A DNA stretch of 64,000 nucleotides, taken from contig CP114482.1 of assembly GCA_027186245.1 (NCBI GenBank), positions 12,357,209 to 12,421,208 of the forward strand, in the 5' to 3' direction. Shown in pieces: positions 52,361 to 63,558 of this stretch; positions within the stretch are counted from its first letter, which is position 1, and each line of letters starts with the position of its first letter. The stretch is from Coriaria nepalensis (Eukaryota; Streptophyta; Magnoliopsida; Cucurbitales; Coriariaceae). Position numbers and translations under genes: made by a program. Below the pieces are notes generated by a model. It was not told where the DNA came from. It searched no databases and worked only from the letters and a program-made list of their open reading frames with translations.

Positions 52361-54038
52361 GGCAACAATGCATTTGTTTAGCCTTAAAGTCATGTCACTG
52401 AGTCTCTTTTAGTCTTTAAATCATTCTAAATTAGTTCGAACGAATTCTATTTTCGCCATTCAAATATTATTTTCTTACATAACTTGTAATTAATCTATTG
52501 AAGACAACAATGCATTATTTTAGCATGAAAAAGCATATCACTCAGCCTTTTCAATAATTAAATTGTTTGAAGGCACTTCGAACCAATTCTCTTTTTGCAT
52601 TTAGAACGCCACCTTCATGCATAATTTGCAATTGATCTACTGATGGCAACTATGCATTTTTTTAGCCTTAAAGTCATATTTTTGCGTCTCTTTTAGTCAG
52701 TAAATCATTCTAAATCACTTCGAACGAAATTCGGCCTTTAAACATGACTTTCGTGCGTAACTTGCAGTTGATCAATTGAAGGCAACAATGCATTTGTCTA
52801 GCCTTAAAGTCATGTCATTGAGTCTATTTTAGTCATTAAATCATTCTAAATTAATTCGAACGAATTCTATTTTTGACCTTCAAACATTATTTTCTTACAT
52901 AACTTGTAATTAATCTATTGAAGACAAAATGCATTATTTTAGCATTAAAAGCATATCACTCAGTCTTTTCAATCATTAAATTGTTTGAAGGCACTTCGAA
53001 CCAATTCTCTTCTTGCATTTAAAACGCGACTTTCGTGCATAACTTGCAATTGATCTATTGATGGCAACTATGCATTTTTTAGCGTTCAAGTCATATTTTT
53101 GCGTCTCATTTAGTAAGTAAATCATTCTAAATCACTTCGAACGAAATTCGGTCTTTCAACATGACTTTCGTGCGTAACTTGCAATTGATCTATTATAGGC
53201 AACAATGCATTTGTTTAGCCTTAAAGTCATGTCACTGAGTTTCTTTTAGTCATTAAATCACTCTAAATTAATTCGAACGAATTCTATTTTCGCCATTCAA
53301 ACATTATTTTCTTACATAACTTGTAATTAATCTATTGAAGACAACAATGCATTATTTTGGCATTAAAAAGCATATCACTCAGTCTTTTCAATCATTAAAT
53401 TGTTTGAAGGCACACCGAACCAATTCTCTTTTTGCATTTAAAACGCGACTTTCGTGCATAACTTGCAATTGATCTATTGATGGCAACTATGCATTTTTTA
53501 GCGTTCAAGTCATACTTTTGCGTCTCTTTTAGTTAGTAAATCATTCTAAATCACTTCGAACGAAATTCAGCCTTTAAACATGACTTTCGTGCGTAACTTG
53601 CAGTTGATCTATTGAAGGCAACAATGCATTTGTTTAACCTTAAAGTCATGTCATTGAGTCTCTTTTAGTCATTAAATCAATCTAAATTAATTCGAACGAA
53701 TTCTATTTTCGCCCTTCAAACATTATTTTCTTACATAACTTGTAATTAATCTATTGAAGACAACAATGCATTATTTTAGCATGAAAAAGCATATCACTCA
53801 GTCTTTTCAATAATTAAATTGTTTGAAGGCACTTCGAACCAATTCTCTTTTTGCATTTAGAACGCCACCTTCATGCATAATTTGCAATTGATCTATTGAT
53901 GGCAACTATGCATTTTTTTAGCCTTAAAGTCATATTTTTGCGTCTCTTTTAGTCAGTAAATCATTCTAAATCACTTCGAACGAAATTCGGCCTTTAAACC
54001 TGACTTTCGTGCCCGTAACTTGCAGTTGATCTATTTTA
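52361..54038 (+). repeat. Four-unit block (1,678 bp), copy 1
   Basis: Units begin at 52509 (class II, cactcagcc, gatctactgatgg), 52928 (M, with gacaaaatgc missing two bases and ttcttgcattt), 53346 (I, ggcacaccg) and 53765 (J, cccgtaac). It is followed by a nearly complete copy at an offset of 1,678 bp, with cactcagcc at 52540 and 54218. The order class II, M, I, J resembles the 1,677-bp block at 43-48 kb in a different phase, and the two blocks are clearly related. Confidence 0.9.
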
Positions 54039-55615
54039 GGCAACAATGCATTTGTTTAGCCTTAAAGTCATGTCACTGAGTCTCTTTTAGTCTTTAAATC
54101 ATTCTAAATTAGTTCGAACGAATTCTATTTTCGCCATTCAAATATTATTTTCTTACATAACTTGTAATTAATCTATTGAAGACAACAATGCATTATTTTA
54201 GCATGAAAAAGCATATCACTCAGCCTTTTCAATAATTAAATTGTTTGAAGGCACTTCGAACCAATTCTCTTTTTGCATTTAGAACGCCACCTTCATGCAT
54301 AATTTGCAATTGATCTACTGATGGCAACTATGCATTTTTTTAGCCTTAAAGTCATATTTTTGCGTCTCTTTTAGTCAGTAAATCATTCTAAATCACTTCG
54401 AACGAAATTCGGCCTTTAAACATGACTTTCGTGCGTAACTTGCAGTTGATCAATTGAAGGCAACAATGCATTTGTCTAGCCTTAAAGTCATGTCATTGAG
54501 TCTATTTTAGTCATTAAATCATTCTAAATTAATTCGAACGAATTCTATTTTTGACCTTCAAACATTATTTTCTTACATAACTTGTAATTAATCTATTGAA
54601 GACAAAATGCATTATTTTAGCATTAAAAGCATATCACTCAGTCTTTTCAATCATTAAATTGTTTGAAGGCACTTCGAACCAATTCTCTTCTTGCATTTAA
54701 AACGCGACTTTCGTGCATAACTTGCAATTGATCTATTGATGGCAACTATGCATTTTTTAGCGTTCAAGTCATATTTTTGCGTCTCATTTAGTAAGTAAAT
54801 CATTCTAAATCACTTCGAACGAAATTCGGTCTTTCAACATGACTTTCGTGCGTAACTTGCAATTGATCTATTATAGGCAACAATGCATTTGTTTAGCCTT
54901 AAAGTCATGTCACTGAGTTTCTTTTAGTCATTAAATCACTCTAAATTAATTCGAACGAATTCTATTTTCGCCATTCAAACATTATTTTCTTACATAACTT
55001 GTAATTAATCTATTGAAGACAACAATGCATTATTTTGGCATTAAAAAGCATATCACTCAGTCTTTTCAATCATTAAATTGTTTGAAGGCACACCGAACCA
55101 ATTCTCTTTTTGCATTTAAAACGCGACTTTCGTGCATAACTTGCAATTGATCTATTGATGGCAACTATGCATTTTTTAGCGTTCAAGTCATACTTTTGCG
55201 TCTCTTTTAGTTAGTAAATCATTCTAAATCACTTCGAACGAAATTCAGCCTTTAAACATGACTTTCGTGCGTAACTTGCAGTTGATCTATTGAAGGCAAC
55301 AATGCATTTGTTTAACCTTAAAGTCATGTCATTGAGTCTCTTTTAGTCATTAAATCAATCTAAATTAATTCGAACGAATTCTATTTTCGCCCTTCAAACA
55401 TTATTTTCTTACATAACTTGTAATTAATCTATTGAAGACAACAATGCATTATTTTAGCATGAAAAAGCATATCACTCAGTCTTTTCAATAATTAAATTGT
55501 TTGAAGGCACTTCGAACCAATTCTCTTTTTGCATTTAGAACGCCACCATCATGCATAATTTGCAATTGATCTATTGATGGCAACTATGCATTTTTTTAGC
55601 CTTAAAGTCATATTT
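54039..55615 (+). repeat. Four-unit block (1,678 bp), copy 2 (partial)
   Basis: Units begin at 54187, 54606, 55024 and 55443. It repeats the private variants of copy 1, including cactcagcc, gacaaaatgc, ttcttgcattt and gtctcatttag. The match fails near 55616, where B becomes ttttttcatctcttttaatc followed by cttcgtatg, about 100 bp short of a full block. One substitution, gccaccatcatgc against gccaccttcatgc, was noticed near 55547. Confidence 0.9.
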
Positions 55616-56264
55616 TTTCATCTCTTTTAATCAGTAAATCATTCTAAATCACTTCGTATGAAATTCGGCAATTAAACATGACTTTCGTGCATAACTTGCA
55701 GTTGATCTATTGAAGGCAACAAGGCATTTGTTTAGCCTTAAAGTCATGTCACTGAGTCTCTTCTAGTCATTAAATCCTTCTAAATTATTTCGAACGAATT
55801 CTATTTTCGCCCTTCAAACATTATTTTCTTACATAACTTGTAATTAATCCATTGAAGACAACAATGCATTATTTTAGCATTAAAAAGCATATCACTCAGT
55901 CTTTTGAATCATTAAATTGTTTGAAGGCACTTCGAACCAATTCTCTTTTTGGATTTAAAACGCGACTTTCGTGCGCAACTTGCAATTGATCTATTGATGG
56001 AAACTATGCATTTTTTATCATTCAAGTCATATTTTTGCGTCCCTTTTAGTCAGTAAATCATTCTAAATAACTTCGTATGAAATTCGGCACTTAAACATGA
56101 CTTTCGTGCATAACTTGCAGTTGATCGATTGAAGGCAACAATGCATTTATTTAGCCTTAAAGTCATGTCACTGAGTCTCTTCTAGTCATTAAATCATTCT
56201 AAATTAGTTCGAACGAATTCTATTTTCGCCCTTCAAATATCATTTTCTTACATAACTTGTAATG
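55616..56264 (+). repeat. Linking units before the 4.76-kb duplication
   Basis: This short stretch holds the end of the unit at 55443 and the unit at 55863 (K-like, cttttgaatc, ttggatttaaaacgcg, gtgcgcaacttgc). It ends in aatatcattttc and aatgaatctattg, which do not match the sequence before the later copy at 61023. That mismatch marks the left edge of the next duplication. Confidence 0.78.
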
Positions 56265-58785
56265 AATCTATTGAAGACAACAATGCATTATTTTAGCATT
56301 AAAAAGCATATCACTCATTATTTTCAATAATTAAATTGTTTGAAGACACTTCGAACCAATTCTCCTTTTGCATTTAAAACGTGACTTTTGTGCATAACTT
56401 GCAATTGATCTATTGATGGCAACAATGCATTTTTTAGCCTTAAAGTCATATTTTTGCGTCTCTTTTAGTCAGTAAATCATTCTAAATCACTTCGAACGAA
56501 ATTCGGCCTTTAAACATGACTTTCGTGCGTAACTTGCAGTTGATCTATTGAAGGCAACAATGCATTTGTTTAGCCTTAAAGTCATGTCATTGAGTCCCTT
56601 TTAGTCATTAAATCATTCTAAATTAATTCGGACGAATTCTATTTTCACCCTTCAAACATTATTTTCTTACATAACTTGTAATTAATCTATTGAAGACAAC
56701 AATGCATTATTTTAGCATTAAAAAGCATATCACTCTGTCTTTTCAATCATTAAATTGTTTGAAGGCACTTCAAACCAATTCTCTTTTTGCATTTAAAACG
56801 CGACTTTCGTGCGCAACTTGCAATTGATCTGTTGATGGAAACTATGCATTTTTTAGCGTTCAAGTCATATTTTTGCGTCTCTTTTAGTAAGTAAATCATT
56901 CTAAATCACTTCGTATGAAATTCGGCATTTAAACATGACTTTCGTGCATAACTTGCAGTTGATCTATTATAGGAAACAATGCATTTGTTTAGCCTTAAAG
57001 TCATGTCACTGAGTCTCTTCTAGTCATTAAATCATTCTAAATTAGTTCGAACGAATTCTATTTTCGCCCTTCAAATATTATTTTCTTACATAACTTGTAA
57101 TTAATCTAATGAAGACAACAATGCATTATTTTAGCATTAAAAAGCATATCACTCAGTCTTTTGAATCATTATTAAATTGTTTGAAGGCACTTCGAACCAA
57201 TTCTCTTTTTGCATTTAAAACGCGACTTTCGTCCGCAACTTGGAATTGATCTATTCATGGAAACTATGCATTTTTTAGCGTTCAAGTCATATTTTTGCGT
57301 CTCTTTTAGTCAGTAAATCATTCTAAATCACTTCGTATGAAATTCGGCATTTAAACATGACTTTCGTGCATAACTTGCAGTTGATAGATTGAAGGCAACA
57401 ATGCATTTATTTAGCCTTAAAGTCATATCACTGAGTCTCTTCTAGTCATTAAATCATTCTAAATTAGTTCGAATGAATTCTATTTTCGCCCTTCAAATAC
57501 TATTTTCTTACATAACTTGTAATTAATCTATTGAAGACAACAATGCATTATTTTAGCATTAAAAAGCATATCACTCATTCTTTTCAATAATTAAATTGTT
57601 TGAAGGCACTTCGAACCAATTCTCTTTTTGCATTTAGAACTCCACCTTCATGCATAATTTGCAATTGATCTATTGATGGAAACTATGCATTTTTTTAGCC
57701 TTAAAGTCATATTTTTGCGTCTTCTTTAGTCAGTAAATCATGCTAAATCACTTCGTATGAAATTCGGCATTTAAACATGACTTTCGTGCATAACTTGCAG
57801 TTGATCTATTATAGGCAACAATGCATTTGTTTAGCCTTAAAGTCATGTCACTGAGTCTCTTCCAGTCATTAAATCATTCTAAATTAATTCGAACGAATTC
57901 TATTTTCGCCCTTCAAACATTATTTTCTTACATAACTTGTAATTAATCTATTGAAGACAACAATGCATTATTTTAGCATTAAAAAGCATATCACTCAGTC
58001 TTTTCAATCATTAAATTGTTTGAAGGCACTTAGGACCAATTCTTTTTTTGCATTTAAAACGCGACTTTCGTGCATAACCTGCAATTGATCTACTGATTGC
58101 AACTATGCATTTTTTAGCGTTCAAGTCATATTTTTGCATCTCTTTTAGTAAGTAAATCATTCTAAATCACTTCGTATGAAATTTGGCATTTAAACATGAC
58201 TTTCGTGCATAACTTGCAGTCGATCTATTATAGGCAACAATGCATTTGTTTAGCCTTAAATTCATGTCACTGAGTCTCTTCTAGTCATTAAATCATTCTA
58301 AATTAGTTCGAACGAATTCTATTTTCGCCATTCAAATATTATTTTCTTACATAACTTGTATTTAATCTATTGAAGACAACAATGCATTATTTTAGCATGA
58401 AAAAGCATATCACTCATTCTTTTCAATAATTAAATTGTTTGAGGGCACTTCGAACCAATTCTCTTTTTGGATTTAGAACGCCACCTTCATGCATAATTTG
58501 CAATTGATCTATTGATGGAAACTATGCATTTTTTTAGCCTTAAAGTCATATTTTTGAGTCTTTTTTAGTTAGTAAATCATTCTAAATCACTTCGTATGAA
58601 ATTCGGCATTTGAACATGACTTTCGTGCATAACTTGCAGTTTATCTATTATAGGCAACAATGCATTTGTTTAGCCTTAAAGTCATGTCACTGAGTCTCTT
58701 CCAGTCATTAAATCATTCTAAATTAATTCGAACGAATTCTATTTTCCCCCTTCAAACATTATTTTCTTACATAACTTGTAATTAA
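56265..58785 (+). repeat. Spaced duplication (offset 4,758 bp), copy 1
   Basis: Units begin at 56282, 56701, 57120, 57542, 57962 and 58381. The same series lies at 61023-63543 at a constant offset of 4,758 bp. Shared private variants include cactcattattttc, gaagacacttcg, gtgcgcaacttgc, the 3-bp insertion gaatcattattaaattg in the 422-bp unit at 57120, cttaggaccaattc and tattttccccc. The two copies are not adjacent, and the 2.2 kb between them contains the dimeric units. Confidence 0.9.
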
Positions 58786-58800
58786 TCTATTGAAGACAAC

Positions 58801-59219
58801 AATGCATTATTTTAGCATTAAAAAGCATATCACTCAGTCTTTTCAATCATTAAATTGTTTGAAGGCACTTAGGACCAATTCTTTTTTTGCATTTAAAACG
58901 CGACTTTCGTGCATAACCTGCAATTGATCTACTGATTGCAACTATGCATTTTTTAGCGTTCAAGTCATATTTTTGCATCTCTTTTAGTAAGTAAATCATT
59001 CTAAATCACTTCGTATGAAATTTGGCATTTAAACATGACTTTCGTGCATAACTTGCAGTCGATCTATTATAGGCAACAATGCATTTGTTTAGCCTTAAAT
59101 TCATGTCACTGAGTCTCTTCTAGTCATTAAATCATTCTAAATTAATTCGAACGAATTCTATTTTCACCCTTCAAACATTATTTTCTTACATAACTTGTAA
59201 TTAATCTATTGAAGCCAAC
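58801..59219 (+). repeat. Second copy of the cttaggacc unit
   Basis: This unit closely repeats the unit at 57962 (cttaggaccaattc, cataacctgc, ctactgattgc, ttgcatctc), one unit after it. The later copy of the region has the counterpart only once (62720) and goes directly to a different unit at 63559. So one unit was gained here, or one was lost there. Confidence 0.83.
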
Positions 59220-60342
59220 AATACATTATTTTCGCATTAAAAAGCATATCACTCTGTCTTTTCAATAATTAAAGCGTTTGAAGGCACTTCGAACCAATTC
59301 TCTTTTTGCATTTAAAACGCGACTTTCGTGCATAACTTGCAATTGATCTATTGATGGCAACTATGCATTTTTTAGAGTTCAAGTCATATTTTTGCGTCTC
59401 TTTTAGTCAGTAAATCATTCTAAATCACTTCGAACGAAATTTGACCTTTAAACATGACTTTCGTGCGTAACTTGCAGTTGATCTATTGAAGGCAACAATG
59501 CATTTATTTAGCCTTAAAGTCATGACATTGAGTCTCTTTTAGTCATTAAATCATTCTAAATTAATTCGAACGAATTCTATTTTCACCCTTCAAACACTTT
59601 TTTCTTACATAACTTGTAATTAATCTATTGAAGACAACAATGCATTATTTTAGCATTAAAAAGCATATCATTCAGTCTTTTCAATCATTCAAGTGTTTGA
59701 AGGCACTTCGAACCAATTCTCTTTTTAAATTTAAAATGCGACTTTCGTGCATAACTTGCGGTTGATCTATTGAAGGCAACAATGCATTTGTTTAGCCTTA
59801 AAGTCATGTCACCGAGTCTCTTCTAGTCATTAAATCATTCTAAATTATTTCGAACGAATTCTATTTTCGCCCTTCAAACATTATTTTCTTACATAACTTG
59901 TAATTAATCTATTGAAGACAACAATGCATTATTTTAGCATTAAAAAGCATATCACTCAGTCTTTTCAATAATTAAATTGTTGGAAGGCACTTCGAACCAA
60001 TTCTCTTTTTGCATTTAGAACGCTACCTTCATGCATAATTTGCAATTGATCTATTGATGGAAACTATGCATGTTTTTAGCCTTAAAGTCATATTTTTGCG
60101 TCTCTTTTAGTCAGTAAATCATTCTAAATCACTTCGAACGAAATTCGGCCTTTAAACATGACTTTCGTGCGTAACTTGCAGTTGATCTATTATAGGCAAC
60201 AATGCATTTGTTTAGCCTTAAAGTCATGTCACTGAGTCTCTTCTAGTCATTAAATCATTCTAAATTAATTCGAACGAATTCTATTTTCACCCTTCAAACA
60301 TTATTTTCTTACATAACTTGTAATTAATCTATTGAAGACAAC
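59220..60342 (+). repeat. 1,123-bp compound repeat (trimer, dimer, trimer), copy 1
   Basis: It consists of a trimer at 59220 (aatacattattttcgc, aatttgacc, gtcatgacattg, caaacacttttttc), a dimer at 59639 and a trimer at 59923. The first two parts recur at 60343 and 60762 at an offset of 1,123 bp, with catgacattg at 59521 and 60644. The length is two trimers plus one dimer, showing that the odd-sized unit was carried along as part of a larger duplication. Confidence 0.88.
59639..59922 (+). repeat. Dimeric unit (284 bp), hybrid A/B monomer plus C
   Basis: This unit lacks one monomer. Its first part has the head of A (cattaaaaagcatatcattc, cttcgaaccaattctc) and the tail of B (gcataacttgcggttgatc, tattgaaggcaac), and it passes directly into C. 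The switch must lie within gactttcgtgcataacttgc, which A and B share exactly. That is the result expected from out-of-register crossing-over between neighbouring A and B monomers. Confidence 0.92.
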
Positions 60343-61039
60343 AATGCATTATTTTACCATTAAAAAGCATATCACTCTGTCTTTTCAATCATTAAAGTGT
60401 TTGAAGGCACTTCGAACCAATTCATTTTTTTCATTTAAAACGCGACTTTCGTGCATAACTTGCAATTGATCTATTGATGGCAACTATGCATTTTTTATAG
60501 TTCAGGTCATATTTTTGCGTCTCTTTTAGTCAGTAAATCATTCTAAATCACTTCGAATGAAATTTGACTTTTAAACATGACTTTCGTGCGTAACTTGCAG
60601 TTGATCTATTGAAGGCAACAATGCATTTGTTTAGCCTTAAAGTCATGACATTGAGTCTCTTTTAGTCATTAAATCATTCTAAATTAATTCGAACGAATTC
60701 TATTTTCACCCTTCAAACACTTTTTTCTTACATAACTTGTAATTCATCTATTGAAGACAACAATGCATTATTTTAGCATTAAAAAGCATATCATTCAGTC
60801 TTTTCAATCATTCAAGTGTTTGAAGGCACTTCGAACCAATTCTCTTTTTGCATTTAAAATGCGACTTTCGTGCATAACTTGCGGTTGATCTATTGAAGGC
60901 AACAATGCATTTGTTTAGCCTTAAAGTCATGTCACTGAGTCTCTTCTAGTCATTAAATCATTCTAAATTATTTCGAACGATTTTCGCCCTTCAAACATTA
61001 TTTTCTTACATAACTTGTAATTAATCTATTGAAGACAAC
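60343..61039 (+). repeat. 1,123-bp compound repeat, copy 2 (trimer and dimer only)
   Basis: It holds the trimer at 60343 (ttttaccattaaaaagc, tttatagttcagg, aatttgac, gtcatgacattg) and the dimer at 60762. It then joins the second copy of the 4.76-kb duplication instead of repeating the trimer found at 59923. Several changes distinguish it from copy 1, for example cttttaaac against cctttaaac after aatttga, and attcatctattg against attaatctattg. Confidence 0.87.
60762..61039 (+). repeat. Dimeric unit (278 bp), second copy
   Basis: This has the same hybrid A/B monomer and following C as 59639-59922, with the same tail gcggttgatctattgaagg. C additionally lost six bases, reading ttcgaacgattttcgccc where the usual form has cgaattctattttcgccc, and so lost the EcoRI site. 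Identical junctions in both dimers point to a single A/B exchange followed by duplication. Confidence 0.92.
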
Positions 61040-63543
61040 AATGCATTATTTTAGCATTAAAAAGCATATCACTCATTATTTTCAATAATTAAATTGTTTG
61101 AAGACACTTCGAACCAATTCTCTTTTTGCATTTAAAACGTAACTTTTGTGCATAACTTGCAATTGATCTATTGATGGCAACAATGCATTTTTTAGCCTTA
61201 AAGTCATATTTTTGCGTCTCTTTTAGTCAGTAAATCATTCTAAATCACTTCGAACGAAATTCGGCCTTTAAACATGACTTTCGTGCGTAACTTGCAGTTG
61301 ATCTATTGAAGGCAACAATGCATTTGTTTAGCCTTAAAGTCATGTCATTGAGTCCCTTTTAGTCATTAAATCATTCTAAATTAATTCGGACGAATTCTAT
61401 TTTCACCCTTCAAACATTATTTTCTTACATAACTTGTAATTAATCTATTGAAGACAACAATGCATTATTTTAGCATTAAAAAGCATATCACTCTGTCTTT
61501 TCAATCATTAAATTGTTTAAAGGCACTTCAAACCAATTCTCTTTTTGCATTTAAAACGCGACTTTCGTGCGCAACTTGCAATTGATCTGTTGATGGAAAC
61601 TATGCATTTTTTAGCGTTCAAGTCATATTTTTGCGTCTCTTTTAGTAAGTAAATCATTCTAAATCACTTCGTATGTAATTCGGCATTTAAACATGACTTT
61701 CGTGCATAACTTGCAGTTGATCTATTATAGGAAACAATGCATTTGTTTAGCCTTAAAGTCATGTCACTGAGTCTCTTCTAGTCATTAAATCATTCTAAAT
61801 TAGTTCGAACGAATTCTATTTTCGCCCTTCAAATATTATTTTCTTACATAACTTGTAATTAATCTAATGAAGACAACAATGCATTATTTTAGCATTAAAA
61901 AGCATATCACTCAGTCTTTTGAATCATTATTAAATTGTTTGAAGGCACTTCGAACCAATTCTCTTTTTGCATTTAAAACGCGACTTTCGTCCGCAACTTG
62001 CAATTGATCTATTGATGGAAACTATGCATTTTTTAGCGTTCAAGTCATATTTTTGCGTCTCTTTTAGTCAGTAAATCATTCTAAATCACTTCGTATGAAA
62101 TTCGGCATTTAAACATGACTTTCGTGCATAACTTGCAGTTGATAGATTGAAGGCAACAATGCATTTATTTAGCCTTAAAGTCATATCACTGAGTCTCTTC
62201 TAGTCATTAAATCATTCTAAATTAGTTCGAATGAATTCTATTTTCGCCCTTCAAATACTGTTTTCTTACATAACTTGTAATTAATCTATTGAAGACAACA
62301 ATGCATTATTTTAGCATTAAAAAGCATATCACTCATTCTTTTCAATAATTAAATTGTTTGAAGGCACTTCGAACCAATTCTCTTTTTGCATTTAGAACTC
62401 CACCTTCATGCATAATTTGCAATTGATCTATTGATGGAAACTATGCATTTTTTTAGCCTTAAAGTCATATTTTTGCGTCTTCTTTAGTCAGTAAATCATG
62501 CTAAATCACTTCGTATGAAATTCGGCATTTAAACATGACTTTCGTGCATAACTTGCAGTTGATCTATTATAGGCAACAATGCATTTGTTTAGCCTTAAAG
62601 TCATGTCACTGAGTCTCTTCGAGTCATTAAATCATTCTAAATTAATTCGAACGAATTCTATTTTCGCCCTTCAAACATTATTTTCTTACATAACTTGTAA
62701 TTAATCTATTGAAGACAACAATGCATTATTTTAGCATTAAAAAGCATATCACTCAGTCTTTTCAATCATTAAATTGTTTGAAGGCACTTAGGACCAATTC
62801 TTTTTTTGCATTTAAAACGCGACTTTCGTGCATAACCTGCAATTGATCTACTGATTGCAACTATGCATTTTTTAGCGTTCAAGTCATATTTTTGCATCTC
62901 TTTTAGTAAGTAAATCATTCTAAATCACTTCGTATGAAATTTGGCATTTAAACATGACTTTCGTGCATAACTTGCAGTCGATCTATTATAGGCAACAATG
63001 CATTTGTTTAGCCTTAAATTCATGTCACTGAGTCTCTTCTAGTCATTAAATCATTCTAAATTAGTTCGAACGAATTCTATTTTCGCCATTCAAATATTAT
63101 TTTCTTACATAACTTGTATTTAATCTATTGAAGACAACAATGCATTATTTTAGCATGAAAAAGCATATCACTCATTCTTTTCAATAATTAAATTGTTTGA
63201 AGGCACTTCGAACCAATTCTCTTTTTGGATTTAGAACGCCACCTTCATGCATAATTTGCAATTGATCTATTGATGGAAACTATGCATTTTTTTAGCCTTA
63301 AAGTCATATTTTTGAGTCTTTTTTAGTTAGTAAATCATTCTAAATCACTTCGTATGAAATTCGGCATTTGAACATGACTTTCGTGCATAACTTGCAGTTG
63401 ATCTATTATAGGCAACAATGCATTTGTTTAGCCTTAAAGTCATGTCACTGAGTCTCTTCCAGTCATTAAATCATTCTAAATTAATTCGAACGAATTCTAT
63501 TTTCCCCCTTCAAACATTATTTTCTTACATAACTTGTAATTAG
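61023..63543 (+). repeat. Spaced duplication (offset 4,758 bp), copy 2
   Basis: Units begin at 61040, 61459, 61878, 62300, 62720 and 63139. It mirrors 56265-58785 unit by unit, including the 3-bp insertion near 61928 and tattttccccc near 63500. Copy 1 and copy 2 differ by a few substitutions, for example aacgtaacttttg against aacgtgacttttg and tgttttc against tattttc. It ends near 63543, where ttagtctattg replaces ttaatctattg and the following unit differs. Confidence 0.9.
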
Positions 63544-63558
63544 TCTATTGAAGACAAC

